From assembly GCF_001625195.1 (NCBI RefSeq), contig NC_054391.1, positions 4,971,157-5,035,156 of the forward strand: 64,000 nt of DNA. Reading direction: 5' to 3'. A program made the translations under genes and the position numbers. The DNA comes from Drechmeria coniospora (taxonomy: Eukaryota; Ascomycota; Sordariomycetes; Hypocreales; Ophiocordycipitaceae). Below the pieces are notes generated by a model, which saw only the letters and a list, made by a program, of their open reading frames with translations, was not told the origin of the DNA and did not search any database. Shown here piece by piece: positions 10,358-23,000 of this stretch (its first letter is position 1; every line of letters begins with the position of its first letter).

Positions 10358-13300
10358 CGCCTTGCGTTTCCAAGCTGGATCGGAGCAACACTACCAACTA
10401 GTGCACCTAATACTCGGCGAAGCGGAACAAGGTTTCATGCGTAGACCGGACAGCAAGACGCAAGGCCTAGAGGCGAAACGGAGCTCGGCTTCGCCTGGTG
10501 TCTGCCTGCCAGGGTGTACTTGATGCAACGACAGGGCAATCGGCGCCTATCGCGGACGCGGAATTGTTCGGCTTCACCTTGCCTCCGCTTGCCAGGGCGT
10601 ACTTGATGCAACGGCAGGGCAAACGGCACCTGTGGCGGCCGCGGAAATGTTCATCTGCCGGCCAGGCTCTTGCTCGCCCTGTCCCTGGCAGTACAATACC
10701 TTGCAACCCGGCGGTTCGGTTCGGTTCGGTTCGGTTTGGCAGGCTGCTTAGCAGGTTGGCAGAATGCTTAGCAGCTCCGGCAAAGGCTCGATGGCAAAGC
10801 GAATACGAACAAGGGGACATCAGCAGGCAAGCTCGGCAGATGCAAACAGCACCGAAAAATGATGTCCTGGGTTCGGGTGCGTCTCCACCATCTAATTAGA
10901 AGCAATTTGCAGGTGCAGGCAGGAGAGGGGGGCATGAGGTGATGGAGCCCCCCGGGACTGAGGGATAGGCCGCTTCGGGTGGGAGAGCACGAATAATTCG
11001 GCGGAGACTGATGGTGCTGATGGCATGGGCATACATGTGCAATGCGGTGGGGGATTTATTCGCGGGCGGCCGATGGTAATGAGGGAAGCGAGGCGGACAA
11101 CGTCGGTCACGGGCGGTCCGTGATCCGTGATCGATCCTCACTGACGAGCCAGGATGACGATGAGGAAGGCAAGGTACCGGGGGGGGGAGGGGGGCAAGTA
11201 CCTCATAGTACCTTCTCCCAGAAGGGAATGCACGAAGGGAAAGTTCGTCGTGCTTTCCTATCGCGGCGATCAAACGGGAAGGAGCAAACAATACGCCATG
11301 GACGTCTAGGTAGGACGGACTGGCGGTGCAGCATGTACCAGGTACGGCGTGCGGTGACTCCTATTACTTGGTACCTGGGAGGCCGATGAATTGCACGGCA
11401 CCCTTGGTGGCTCTGGGGGCTTGCGACGGTCAGCGTTGGTGGTGGCCGACTATTTGGCCGATCTCCGTCCTCCATTGCCATGGCAGGGTGCGAGTGGGAA
11501 GAAGCGGTGGGGAGAGTGGTCCGTGACGTCGAGGCTCCATGCCATGGCTTGGTGGCCTCAGCCTGATGGTCAGACCAGCCGACGGGACCGCCGTTGCAGG
11601 CGGATCCATCGGTGAAGCGAACGGAAGAAGCGCATGTCTCACAGCCATGATTCAGATGGCCCGACAAAGGTTGAGAATGGCGGGTGCCCCGCTAGTTCTG
11701 CGAGCCGGTTCCACGGACGGACGAGCGTACGAGCGAGCAGCGACGAGGCGAGGAAGCTATTCCCGTCTGCCCGGACTCGCACGTACTTGAGGTAGTAGAA
11801 CTGGCATGCTAGGCACCAGGCAGCGAGAAGTACCTCTTGCCTAGGGAGCATTACAGGCTACAAGTACCTACAGTACGTTGTATTTGGAGTGCCCGTACTG
11901 TACGGAGTGGTACTAGGTGCCCATGTAACGTTTCCGTACCGCTGTACAAGTACCCGAGATGCAACACCTACAAGTAATGCTTGTACTCATAGGTATCGTA
12001 CATGTACTTATGCATCTGTATATGTGCCGGGGTACGCAATGTCCTAGTCCTGCATTAGGAGCTCGAGCTTGCTCCGTATTACTTGCGTCTACAGTACATG
12101 CACAGTCCGGGGTATGTTGCGGTGAGTTTCAACACCTACATGTACTGCACATGTGCTCCGTACCTAGCATGGCCAACATGAATTACCCAAGTACCTACGC
12201 AGGACCTGCTTGTACATGTGCGATCAACAGTACGATGCTAGGGCAAAAGGGGAAGGAAAAGCCATGGACGAGGCGCGCTGGAAATGAACCGAGTTTGCTG
12301 CGGCAGAGCATGAGCACCCGACGTCAGCACCACGTACTTGCACTCCATTCGTAATGTGCGAGTGCTGCAAGTACATTGGTATTATTACCATCAATTAGGT
12401 ATTATTACTTGCCGCTAGGTGCCTACAGTATACAGTGGCAACCTGATACTATTGCGTGTAGAAGCACAGTACTTACAGTGTACTGGGCAGCACATGTACA
12501 CGTATGTCCCAACCGAGTGGTGCATTGTTCGTTCGTCCCCCACGCCACTCTCCGTTCCGAATGTGCGAGACATCCAAGCAATTACACTGCACAGGGCCCT
12601 CGACACGCATCCTCCTCTCAGGAGACGACCGTGGACTGATGTACGAGTGCAGTGCAAGTCGAGCGTACGCCAATGACCGTCGAGCAAAGTGCAAACAAGG
12701 CGTGCCCCGCGATGGTCTGCGAGCATTTTTATTGAACCTTTTTATTGACCAACACTGCACGGGCCATCGTGACTCGCCTCGTTGGACTCGGATTTGCATT
12801 GGGTGCACAGGCGGGAGAGATTGCAGCAGCACAGACAAACAGATGCCGGAGTCGACACCCGACAGTCGCGTCCCCGCGTCTGGAGGGTTTGCTAGAGTCC
12901 CTGCCGGCGGCACCAAAGAGCGCAGGTGCAAGAAGGGTACGGCGCGAATGGCATGGCGGCAGCGAATTTGGCCCAGCAAGACCTTCTAAAGGTATTACTC
13001 CGTACCGCCTCAGTTTGTCCTCGGCAGTGGATCGTCGGATCCTGACCGGCGACTCCGTCGGTTGCGTGTGACGAGCCTGTCCCCGCCATCGTTGTGGCTC
13101 CTGCTCCAAAGTAATAGCTGACTCGGCATGACTGCCGCCCTATGCGGAGAGAGCTGGCATCATCGTCATTATTGATTGTCATAGCAAACGAGACGCGCGT
13201 GTTGGCCACGGCCAAACTCTATCTACTGCCTTCCCTTCGTCCGATCACTTGTCGGAACGGCAAGGCAGGTAGGCACACGCCCCGACGTCGACTATGACTT

Positions 13301-14454
13301 GATGCGAAGTGGCCGTTGCCTCGCTTCCTACGATGAAAGGCAGATGGTGTCGTCAACTCTTTCTCGTCTCTGGTCAGCCAGCCGTGCCTGCGGCGTGGGA
13401 GGACAAGCGAATCTATGACTTGGAGGCGTGCTTCCTTGCTCGAATACAATTTCTACATCCGGCGCAATATTGCATTGGCCGGGGAGACCCTGGACGCCTG
13501 CGACGCTGTCTCAACCGGTCACGCCCATCGTATTTCCTCCGCCTCACCAATCTTGGAGATGAGGGGCCGCGGAGTCGCCATCGGCGCATTTCTACGGCCT
13601 TGTTGCCTACTGCTTGTCGTGCATACACAAGTACGGGGCGCAGGACAAGTATTTGTCAAGTATTTGTCAAGGAGAAAATTAAGTTTTCTGATCAGTCTCC
13701 CGTGGAAGTAAACCTTTTCCTGGGGGCGGTGAATGCTGCTCCAACGCAATGGCATCTTCATCGTCCAATGTCCTTGTCATTCCTCCCTTGCATCATCGGA
13801 ATCATTTGCCCACTTTCCTGGTCCCACAAGTCGCTAATGGTGCTGAATCTTGCTGCTGCGGATGGGCCTTTCGTCGTCTCGTCTCGCCCCGCGCGCACGT
13901 CATCCTGCTGCGCCAACAGCCAGCTGTCGGTTTCTGCTTGCACTACAGTCCAACGACAGTCCACGGACTGCATTAAACCCATGGCGTTTTTGTATGGCCG
14001 TTCCTTTGTCCGTCTTGCATTTCATTTTCGTCGTCATCGCCTGCCATTCTGGTGTCCTGTCGGGAGTTGTCCGCCGCAGCCTTCCAATGGCCGCACTCTC
14101 CATTCCATCGGCCGGATCGATCGACCGCCGTAGGGCAGCAAGGCAGGCTACTTCTGTACCGAGCAGCAGGGTCCCACGAATGAGCCACTGCCTTGGTTCT
14201 TGCACCTGTCGCGCCGCACATGCCTCCGCCGCCTGGTCCATCATTCGGCTCCGAAAGGACGGCTCCAACCACTGGCCGGACAAAGTATCGTCGATGCATT
14301 CTTGTTCGTTGACGCATCCTCGCTCGGTGCTCCGGATATGTAGATGGTTTTCCAGCGACCGACAGCGAAGCGTCCCGGCGTCATGCTGGATGGTTCAAAG
14401 TCGTGCCCAAAAACTTCCAAACAAACACCCCGGATCGTGTAGGAGGGCGCTGGC
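10358..14454. other. Long intergenic region (4.1 kb) with repeats, no supported gene
   Basis: Contains an 83-bp direct repeat (10485-10649), a GGTTC pentamer run (about 10711-10739), a poly-G run near 11180 and a GTAC-rich cluster (about 11760-12500). From about 12640 to 14240 there are open frames of up to 274 codons on the plus strand, but they begin at non-ATG codons, show no motif and overlap equally long frames on other strands. I do not call a gene. Confidence 0.6.
10485..10649. repeat. 83-bp imperfect direct repeat, two copies
   Basis: Copy 1 starts at 10485 and copy 2 at 10568; both contain TCGGCTTC, CCAGGG, GTACTTGATGCAACG and CAGGGCAA at the same offsets. The pair lies about 130-290 bp upstream of the start of the 860-aa minus-strand gene, so within its likely promoter or leader. 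Confidence 0.8.
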
Positions 14455-16233
14455 TCACAGATATCTGGTCTGCATCCACTCTTCGTTCCGCATTCGCAGG
14501 TCCAGCCCGTACCGAGCCCACCACCTCCGGACCTTGGTCTGGTCCCCGATGCTGTCCTCGAGAGCCTCTTCGATGTTGCATGTCCGGAACTCGACGAGCT
14601 GCTTTCGTCCGTCCATGCCTTCCAACTCCCCGTGAGCGAACCTGCGCCACCACTCCAGCACGTCGACGTGCTGGTGCATCGTCGAGCTGATGAGCACCTC
14701 GGCGTCAAACACGAGCTTGTTGTCCCCCTTGAGCCGTCTCCAAGTCTCGAGCACGTGGACGTGACCCCAGCGGCTGGCCACCTTGGCGACGGCGTCGCCG
14801 TGAGCCACGGGCACGCCCGACGCGTCCCACCATCGCAGCACGTCGTCGTGGCCATGCTGGGTGGCCCACCACAGCGAACGGCCCGGCCGCAGCACCACTG
14901 TTTCGTCCTGGGCCGCCGCGTCGCGCCACCACTCGAGCACCAGTAGATGGCCCTTTCCGCTCGCCTGCTCCAGCGCCGCTTCCGTGTACCGTAGCGGAAG
15001 GCCGGAACGACGCCACCACCAGTCCAGCACCGGCACGTGACCGTTCTTGGACGCGCCGTCCATGGCCTCGGCGTCGTACGTGTGCTTGTCCCGAAACCAG
15101 CGACTCTGCCTCCAGTAGTCGAGGACGTCGGTTCGGGGGTAGTAGGCCGACGCGTTGGTCGGCAACGTCGTGCCGTCAAAGGCCTTGAACAGCTCCGGTC
15201 GGTTGGCTTCCATGTACTCGAGCACCTGGATGAGGCCGAATCGTATGACCAGCTTGACGAAGAGCGCCGAGACGTCGTGAAAGTTGGGCGGCGACTGCGA
15301 CAGCTTCTTGCAGACGGCGGCCGAGTTGCCGGTGAGCACGGTCCACTCCAGCTCATGCTCGTACACGCTCAGCCGGTCCGAGGGGTGCTGCGCCTCGAGC
15401 CGCCACGGCGGCGGCATCGGCAGGTGCGTGTAGATGCCCAACGCTTTCGCGAGCTCCCAGTCTCCGGCGTAGTCGAGGACGATGATCCATATCTCGGGCG
15501 GCAGCTTGGCTCGTATCGGGACCTTGCTCTCGGCGATGACCGGCGTGCTCGTGGCCATCTCGACGTCGCGCCCGAGGCCGAGCAGATCCGCTTGGTTCCT
15601 AATGATGCCGAGCACTTCGTTGAATCCGTTCCAGTTCGGCACTCGCTTCGGATTGGTGCCGCCCTCGTAATGCCACAAGATGGGCGTCATGACCCGGACC
15701 CACTTCCATTTTCGATACAGCTTGCTCAAGTGTCGCTTCGTCGTCGGGTTCGACCACATGTGCGTGCTCATGCCGGGCACAAGCACGATGCTCTTTTGCA
15801 CGTTCCACCCCCGGAGGACCTCGCCGAGGAAGGTGTCGGCGATGCCGGCGAGCATCTTGGCCATCCCGTTGGCGTCGAGCGGAACGCAGACCATCAGATC
15901 GGCCCATTCCACCAGCTCGTACGCCTGTTGCCGGTAAAACTCGATGTCGTCCGCGGGCTCTCCTTGACCGGGCGAGAGGCTGCGGTTCTCCATGACGATG
16001 ATGGCTTGCGTCAGCCTCGGAACGACATCATCCACGATGGCCCTCGTCTCTATCTGCATGTTCTTGGACAGCCGAACGACGAGTGCCTGGGCCCAGGAGG
16101 TATCCCGCGGACCGGTGGCTGCCACCAGCAGGTGCAGCTTACGGCATCGCGGGCTCATCTCGTGGAGCGAGGAGAACGAGGACGTGGACATGGTCGATGC
16201 AAGCCGCGGCGGAGGGGACCGACGGTTCGCCAT
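14455..16233 (-). CDS. HFCD-flavoprotein domain fused to F-box-like segment and ankyrin-like repeats
   Basis: Single-exon protein of 592 aa. Residues about 32-190 resemble the homo-oligomeric flavin-containing Cys decarboxylase fold (PPCDC/Hal3 family): KLHLLVAATG, WADLMVCVPLDANGMAKML (canonical PLSANTLAK) and PGMSTHMWSNPTT (canonical PAMNTxMW..P.T). The catalytic Asn of PxMNxxMW is Ser here, and the residue aligned with the active-site His of HIELRRWAD is Ala, so decarboxylase activity is unlikely. At about 244-262, LPPEIWIIVLDYAGDWELA resembles an F-box start. From about 290 to the end, units of roughly 30-35 aa with the pattern GH..VL.WW...GLPL recur (VLDWWWRRSGLPL, LLVLEWW, DDVLRWW, VDVLEWW), as in divergent ankyrin repeats. 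The start at 16233 is the first in-frame ATG; the longer frame begins with GTG. Function unknown; a flavin- or nucleotide-sensing adaptor is speculation. Confidence 0.85.
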   Translation of the reverse strand: MANRRSPPPRLASTMSTSSFSSLHEMSPRCRKLHLLVAATGPRDTSWAQALVVRLSKNMQIETRAIVDDVVPRLTQAIIVMENRSLSPGQGEPADDIEFYRQQAYELVEWADLMVCVPLDANGMAKMLAGIADTFLGEVLRGWNVQKSIVLVPGMSTHMWSNPTTKRHLSKLYRKWKWVRVMTPILWHYEGGTNPKRVPNWNGFNEVLGIIRNQADLLGLGRDVEMATSTPVIAESKVPIRAKLPPEIWIIVLDYAGDWELAKALGIYTHLPMPPPWRLEAQHPSDRLSVYEHELEWTVLTGNSAAVCKKLSQSPPNFHDVSALFVKLVIRFGLIQVLEYMEANRPELFKAFDGTTLPTNASAYYPRTDVLDYWRQSRWFRDKHTYDAEAMDGASKNGHVPVLDWWWRRSGLPLRYTEAALEQASGKGHLLVLEWWRDAAAQDETVVLRPGRSLWWATQHGHDDVLRWWDASGVPVAHGDAVAKVASRWGHVHVLETWRRLKGDNKLVFDAEVLISSTMHQHVDVLEWWRRFAHGELEGMDGRKQLVEFRTCNIEEALEDSIGDQTKVRRWWARYGLDLRMRNEEWMQTRYL

Positions 16234-17285
16234 GACGGAATCGGTGCTCTGCCGCGGCACATCCTTCTCTCGTCGTCAAAGGCGACGGAAGTGAAGGCCT
16301 CGTTCAACGACGTTGTCCACAAAAACGGGGGATTCGAAAGCCGGCTCCCATCGCCGCAGCACGCCTCGGCTCGGGTAGCAGTGCGTCGTCGTTGGGCAGC
16401 AAAATACTAGCCAGGTAGCTACCTGCAGTTGCACCTGTACTTGTACTCCGCACCGTGCTGCTGCGTCATTTGCAGGTTGGCAGATGAAGTGCCGGCCTTG
16501 TTCTGGAGGAGACACGAAGCAACGAGGTGCTGTTCATGAATGGTGTGTAGTCGTAATTAGTCCGTAGACGAGTGGCAGCGTCCCGAAGAGCTAAAAAAGG
16601 GGCGATGCTTTAATTGATTTAATTAATGGATAATAGCCGTAGTCCATATGGAGTAGTTCTGTCTGGCATGCGAAAGCACCAAGATTTGGGCCTGGCGCTG
16701 CGTGTTTCGCATCCAGCCTCAGCCCAAATACGTACTGGTCGCGTCGCTAAAAAAAAAAACCAATGTCAATGCCGAAACGTATGATCAACACGTCGTCGTG
16801 GGAGTGAGGATTGCTGAACCAGGCATACGATATATCGTGGCTCAAATGTAGAAATGTGTATTAAAGCAACTCATAATGCATTACTAAAGCCATGAAAGAA
16901 GCGTCGTAGAAACGCTCGTATTCAGTAATATTCAGTACTTAAATGGGGAATCGACGCGGTGATGACGCTGAGGAGCAGGCCAAATTGAATGTCACATGAC
17001 TCGGAAGCCGATTCCGGCAACCTACTTTGGAGTGCGTACAGCAGCGCCTGCCAGCCAGTTTGCCGTCATAGACGGCTTCCAATCGTCAGAAAACTTTGCC
17101 TTGCGATTGAATAGTCTCCCGCAGCTCGGCAAGAAACTAGTGAGCATCGACGCCATCCGTTACAACATCGACAGGCACGCCGAGACGTCACCACCACCCC
17201 GCGCGTTCGCTGCCGCTTCAAAAATTTCTCCCCCCGCAAAGGAAACCTTGCTCCGGCAAGTCAGCCTGCGGCCATGTTGGACCAG
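16234..17285. promoter_or_regulatory. Divergent intergenic region upstream of the fusion protein and PRPP synthetase
   Basis: The two flanking genes point away from each other. The middle (about 16560-16990) is AT-rich, with TTAATTGATTTAATTAATGG near 16610 and an A9-A10 run near 16750. Nothing coding is supported; a 5' UTR exon of the PRPP synthetase gene may lie here. Confidence 0.4.
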
Positions 17286-18594
17286 ATGGCGAATGAGATA
17301 AAGCTCATCTCGGGGAGCTCCCACCCGGAGCTGAGTGCCAAAGTCGCCAGCCGGTACGTCGAATTCCCTCGTGCCCTCTACTGTCTCGCAGGATGCCATG
17401 ACGGACCGACCGACCGCCTCACCCGGCCGCCTCGCGTGCTGATGGATATCCCCGCAGGCTAGGCATCTCCATCGCCAACACCATGAGCCTGAACTATTCG
17501 AACCAGGAAACGAGCGTCTCCATCGGCGAGTCCGTTCGTGACGAGGATGTCTTCATCCTTCAGTCGACGGCGCCTGGCGATGTAAACGACGGCCTCATGG
17601 AGTTGCTCATCATGATCCACGCCTGTCGAACCGCCTCGGCCCGGCGCATCACCGCCGTCATCCCCAACTTCCCGTATGCCCGACAAGACAAGAAGGACAA
17701 GTCTCGGGCACCCATCAGCGCGAAGCTCATCGCAAACATGCTGCAAGTGTCTGGCTGCGTAAGATTCCCAACCCCTCAGCCTCGCCGTCGAATGGCACAT
17801 CGGGCTACCGTACGCTTACACGGAACAGAATCATGTCATCACCATGGACCTGCACGCTTCGCAGATCCAAGGGTTTTTCAACGTCCCCGTCGACAACTTG
17901 TACGCGGAGCCGTCCGTGTTGCGCTGGATCCGGGAGAACCTCGATGTGGAGAACTGCGTCATCGTCTCGCCCGATGCCGGCGGCGCAAAGCGTGCCACTT
18001 CCATCGCCGATCGCCTCAACACCGCCTTTGCTCTCATTCACAAGGAGCGCCCGCGCCCCAACGTTGTCGGTCGCATGGTTCTCGTCGGCGACGTGCAGGA
18101 CAAGGTCGCCATTCTCGTCGATGACATGGCCGACACGTGCGGAACGGTAAGCAGGAGCTGCACATCGGGCGTCGTTGCCTTGCCGTGGCAGTGCTGAAAC
18201 TAGGTCGTACAGCTCGTCAAGGCTGCCGAGACGGTGAACCAGCACGGCGCACGCAAGGTCTATGCCATCGTTACCCACGGCATTCTGAGCGGCAAGGCCA
18301 TCGAGAACATCAACCAATCGTGCCTCTCCGGCTTGGTGGTGACAAATAGTATTTCTACCACCGCCACGGGATGAAATTCGGGCTGAAGCTAACGTTCTGA
18401 CAGCTGTTCCTCTCGGCGATAAAACGGAACGGTGCCCCCAGCTAAAGGTCATCGACGTCTCCGGCACCCTTGCCGAGGTAAGCAATTCCACCATTTCCTA
18501 TCGTGATTGGCCCCGCTAACATGATCACTAGGCAATCCGCCGAACTCACAATGGCGAGTCTGTGTCATATCTCTTCACCAATGTGCCGGTTTGA
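17286..18594 (+). CDS. Ribose-phosphate pyrophosphokinase (PRPP synthetase), 6 exons
   Basis: Makes PRPP from ribose 5-phosphate and ATP for purine, pyrimidine, His, Trp and NAD synthesis. Exons 17286-17353, 17458-17758, 17829-18146, 18213-18348, 18404-18477 and 18532-18594 give 319 aa, the normal length of a subunit without a large insertion. All five introns have GT/AG ends, and the joins restore family sequence: [55 protein letters not shown] and [12 protein letters not shown]. The PRPP-binding loop is [14 protein letters not shown] (about 216-229). The catalytic region includes [12 protein letters not shown] and [11 protein letters not shown] second in-frame ATG at 17274 would add four residues; 17286 gives [10 protein letters not shown], the usual fungal start. 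Fungi have several PRS paralogues that form hetero-oligomers, and I do not assign a number. Confidence 0.95.
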
Positions 18595-20002
18595 TCGGCC
18601 GGCTGTTTGCACCAATGTCATCCTCTGGCCTTGGTACGGCAAGCCCTGCAGCCGTCATGGAGCATGGCTGACTCTCCCGTCTCAAGAATGGCTACCATGG
18701 GAGCCAGAAGCGCAGCAAAATGACCAGCCTGCGAACCCGACTTTGTCCAATCGAGAGCGGATGCTCGGATTCTTTCGAATGGCCGTGCGGTCGTGTATTT
18801 ATAGCCTTGTCCATTTGGGCATCCGCTGACACTTGCGACTCACGGCCATGAGTCGCCATCGGAGCAGCACTCTACCAACCTTTCTCATGTATCGATGTCG
18901 TGTCTCGTTGCCGATGGCCTGGCAAGAGAGGTGAAGGTGTCCGCTTGGACAGCACTAAGCCGCCGGGCAGGGTTGCAATGACAATGACGCAACACGCCTT
19001 TATTCCATAGTATTTGACTCGAAAATCATTTGCTTCCGACATGCCACTCTCCTGATGCATCTCGAACTAAATATTCGAGAACCCATACAGTACGTCAGCA
19101 TTGGCTGAGGAGATTGGTATGCGCCGAGTGCGCTCGACCTGACCGCAGCCGGCGATGTGCAAAATACAACTACTACAAGTAGACTATTTCGCTATTTTGT
19201 AAATGGTAAGGCAATCTAATAGTGAGGAAACAGCAGTGGTCAATTCCATCCATCATGTGCACATTGGAAATTCGAATCTCTCAGGATCTTGAGAGGCGTG
19301 GACGCAAACATAATTGCTTCAGAATGCGATGTAGCATTTGACTAGAAATAGTTCGCAACGATGCCATACTGTATACTTTTAAGTGTACTACGGAGTACTA
19401 CTTACTGTACGGAGTACGGAGTATGGAGAGTACTTTTATGGTACAGTGGCAAAATAATGATAATGCGGCACTGTGCTTGTCAGTACAGCACTTGGTAGGT
19501 GTGAATGGGTAGGACAAGTAGTATACAGAACAAGTATTTATAATGCAAGTACTTGAGATTATCAATACTCCGTACTCCGTGAGTAAGGATTGATACAGTG
19601 CTATTCCGTACTCCATTCGCACACGTAAGTACTTATTTAGTTGTACTTAGTTACTGTACAAGTACTGCAAGTGTTGGGAGTATTACCTCGCCCGTACTAG
19701 CCTGTCATCGTCATGAATGATATTTACATACCGGTCTGAGGAGGTTCCGAGACCCACCTTTCGGGGGACCCAGTCGGGTATGCGCCTCCTTCCATCGAGG
19801 GCGGTGTAGAGATTCTGCCACGTTGTAGACAGCTTCCAGGGAGGCCAGAAGCTTCATTGTAAATGTCTAGGTGCACGAGCGACCGGATCTGGTCATCGTA
19901 AAATATCCTTCGTTGACAGTCCGTGACAGTGGAAAGCTGCATGGATGAGAGACGTGCTTGCATGCTCATCAACGAGCGAGTTCACGCACGAAATCGCGCA
20001 TA
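18595..20002. other. Intergenic region between PRPP synthetase and MON2
   Basis: 1.4 kb without a supported gene. A GTAC/CTCCGTA cluster occupies about 19370-19690. The first 250 bp are the 3' flank of the PRPP synthetase gene; the last 300 bp should hold the MON2 promoter. Confidence 0.6.
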
Positions 20003-23000
20003 ATGACAACCCACTTTCTCGCATCGGAGCTCGCCAACCTCATCCAAGAGAGCAAGCGCAAGCACAATGATCTTCGACAGGTACTGAATCCTTTTTGCCG
20101 TCCCCTGATCCCCAAACTCCATCCCAGCCTTTCTGACCAGCCTTTGTGGCGTAGGCTGCCGAGAAATCGCTAGAAGAGCTCAAGCAGCTGGGAGATGTAC
20201 CCGAGCAAACGGCTCGAGAGCGTAAGGAGACCCATCCCTCATGAAGCAGCCAGCCCATCGTCATCGCCATCATCTGATTATTTTACGCCTTAGTGCTTTC
20301 GCAAAAGTCAAGCTTCGTCAACCCATTCATCATTGCCTGCGGCACAAAGAATGCCAAATTCACCGGCATTGCCATCGTCTGCCTGCAACGCCTCATTGTC
20401 TCGCACGCCTTGCCGAACACCAAGCTGAGCCAGGTCCTCGAGGCACTAATTCAAGCATCGTCCTCGGGTCTCGACGTCCAGCTCAAGATTCTTCAGGCAC
20501 TACCTTCTCTGCTGCAAAATTATGCCTCCGAGCTCAAGGGCGATCTGCTGGTGACGACGCTGAACATTTGCTTCATTCTGCAGGGCAGCAAAAACGCCAT
20601 CGTCAGCAACACCTCGGCCGCCACATTGCAGCAACTTGTCGTGTCCGTCTTCGACAAGGTTGTGACGGAGGACAGTACGTTGGGCCCTCCCCCTAGCCCG
20701 GGCCGGCTACTAACAAGCATCTATCAGAAAATGAACCTGACGCACCGGTCGCCGGGGAGGCATCTACCGCTGATGGCCAGATCAGTGTGAAGGCAGCGGC
20801 ATTGGATGCCTATAGGGTGCGTGATGTTCTCGCACAGCTCATCTGGTTGCTGACCCGGCTAGATTTTTATCGATCTGTGCCTGATGACCGAGGGCCAACG
20901 ACCCGAATTCCTGCGACCCTCCGGTCTGCCGCAGACCTTCGGTTTGGAGCTTATCGAGTCGGTCATAACCTCGCACGCTGCCGTCTTCACAAACCATCCA
21001 GAGCAGGCACAAATACTCCGCACCCGGGTCATGCCGCTTATCGTCAGTGCGCTCAAGGGTAAGCCTAACTTCGCCACCACAGTCCGCCTCGTTCGCATCC
21101 TCTACACGATGCTCCGGAGACACATGGATATCCTGCCATCCGAGTGTGGAGACTCGCTTGAAATCTTGACGCAACTGCTCGACCAAGGCGGTACCCTCTG
21201 GAAGCGCGCGCTCTGTATGGAGGTTTTCCGGGGCATCTTTGCCGAGCACGCCTTGGTGCGGCGCATATTTGCCCTCTACGACGCCACCGATGGTGAACGA
21301 AATATTCTCATGAACCTGACGGCTACTTTTGTTCGTTTGAGCACCGAGAAGCCGGCGTCCATTGGCCTCGGCCACCAGTCGACCATGGCCGCGACTGACC
21401 CGTCTGGCACGAATATGCAGTCCGATCAAGCCATGCTCGAAGCCAGCGGCATGACGGGCATAATCGGCGCTACTGGGGGCCCCGAGGCCTCCACCACGGG
21501 CATCAGCGTCCAATGGAGTTCAGTTCGTGTCCCATGCATCGATCAGCTCGACAAAACGGAACCGCCGTCCGTTCCGGAGTCGTACATTCATAGCCTGATT
21601 CTCACCTGCATCTCATCGTTATCGGACGGACTAGCCAAGTTCATCCTCCCTCTCACAGTGCACGGGGACAGGGGCCGCCGAAAGGTGTCGCCGATGGACC
21701 CGAGGAACGACTCTCCCGCAGATAGCCCGACGCGGAAGGCCTTCCTGGATAGGACGTCATCGCTGAAAAAGAATGCGGTACCGATCAATCCACTGGACCT
21801 GAAGGATCACCCGCTGTATCCAGAGGTCAAGATCTGTGCCTTGATCATCGAAGAATGCTGGCCCGCCGTTCTGGCCACCTGCTCCACCTTTCTGTATGCC
21901 GCTCTCGACCAGGAGTACTACCATGGACTTGTGAGAGCATTCCAGAGGTTTGCCCATGTTGCCGGCTTGCTTCACCTTTCAACTCCCCGAGATGCCTTTT
22001 TGACAACTCTTGGCAAGTCTGCGGTGCCACCTAATGTACTCACTGCATCGTACAACTCTGGTCAGCCGAGGCCATCGACGCCCAACTCGCAGGCTGAGAC
22101 GCCGAATACGCTCTTCAGCAATGCTCGTGGCCTCCTCAACGTGGAAGCCCTCACAATCTCGTCTCCTCTGGGGGAGAAATCGCGGCAGAACTCGGTCGAT
22201 ACGACTCCTGCCTCCCTAAACACACGCAACATGCTGTGCCTCCGAGCCCTCTTGAATTTGGGCATCGCCTTGGGGCCGACACTGAATACTGCTTGGAGCA
22301 TCATCATCGAAACGCTGCAACAGGCCGATTATGTCTTGTTCTCGACGGGAAAGGGTCCCGGACGCGCAATGTCGATGAGCCGCCCCATCGACCAAGGCGA
22401 GGATGACGCCAACTCTCTCATGTCAAACTTCAACAACGAAGTCCGCTCAGTGGAAACGGCAGCCAAAAGGCTTATGGAGAGCACCTTTGACTTTCCCAAT
22501 AATGCGTTTGCAGAGGTCATCGAGGCCATATGCGGCTTGCTAAGCCAGCAGCTGCCGACGGAGAGGTTTGAAGCCGGCGATAGGACTCAGCCGTCTTCTC
22601 CAGTCGACAAGGCCCGTCGGCCATCCTTTGTTCAGCATCGCCGCGTCTTGAGCTTTTCAAGCCAAGCCACGGGATCTTCAACTCAGGAGTATTTATTCGC
22701 GCTCGCCAAGCTGGGTGATATCGCGACGATCAATATCGAAAGGTTCCTGACCAGCGACCCCGAAGCCTCTGGCTGGGATCAACTGACCGAGGAGCTCATC
22801 AACGCGCTAGACTCGCCAACCATGACTCCTCCCGTCAGAGTCAAGGCGGCAGAGACCCTGTCACGGCTGATGCTGGAGACTGCCAACGCCGCTAGCTCGA
22901 TGCCTGAACAGGCTCGGGCTCCGATTCAGCTACGACTGCTGGGCGCTCTGCAACAAGCTCTCGGCCTCCTTCAGAAGCATTCCCGAGGTGCATCGGTGGC

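Noticed and set aside
13309..14133. 274-codon plus-strand frame
   Set aside because: Starts at GTG rather than ATG, has no domain, splice or localisation logic, and overlaps frames on other strands in a region with no conserved-looking sequence.
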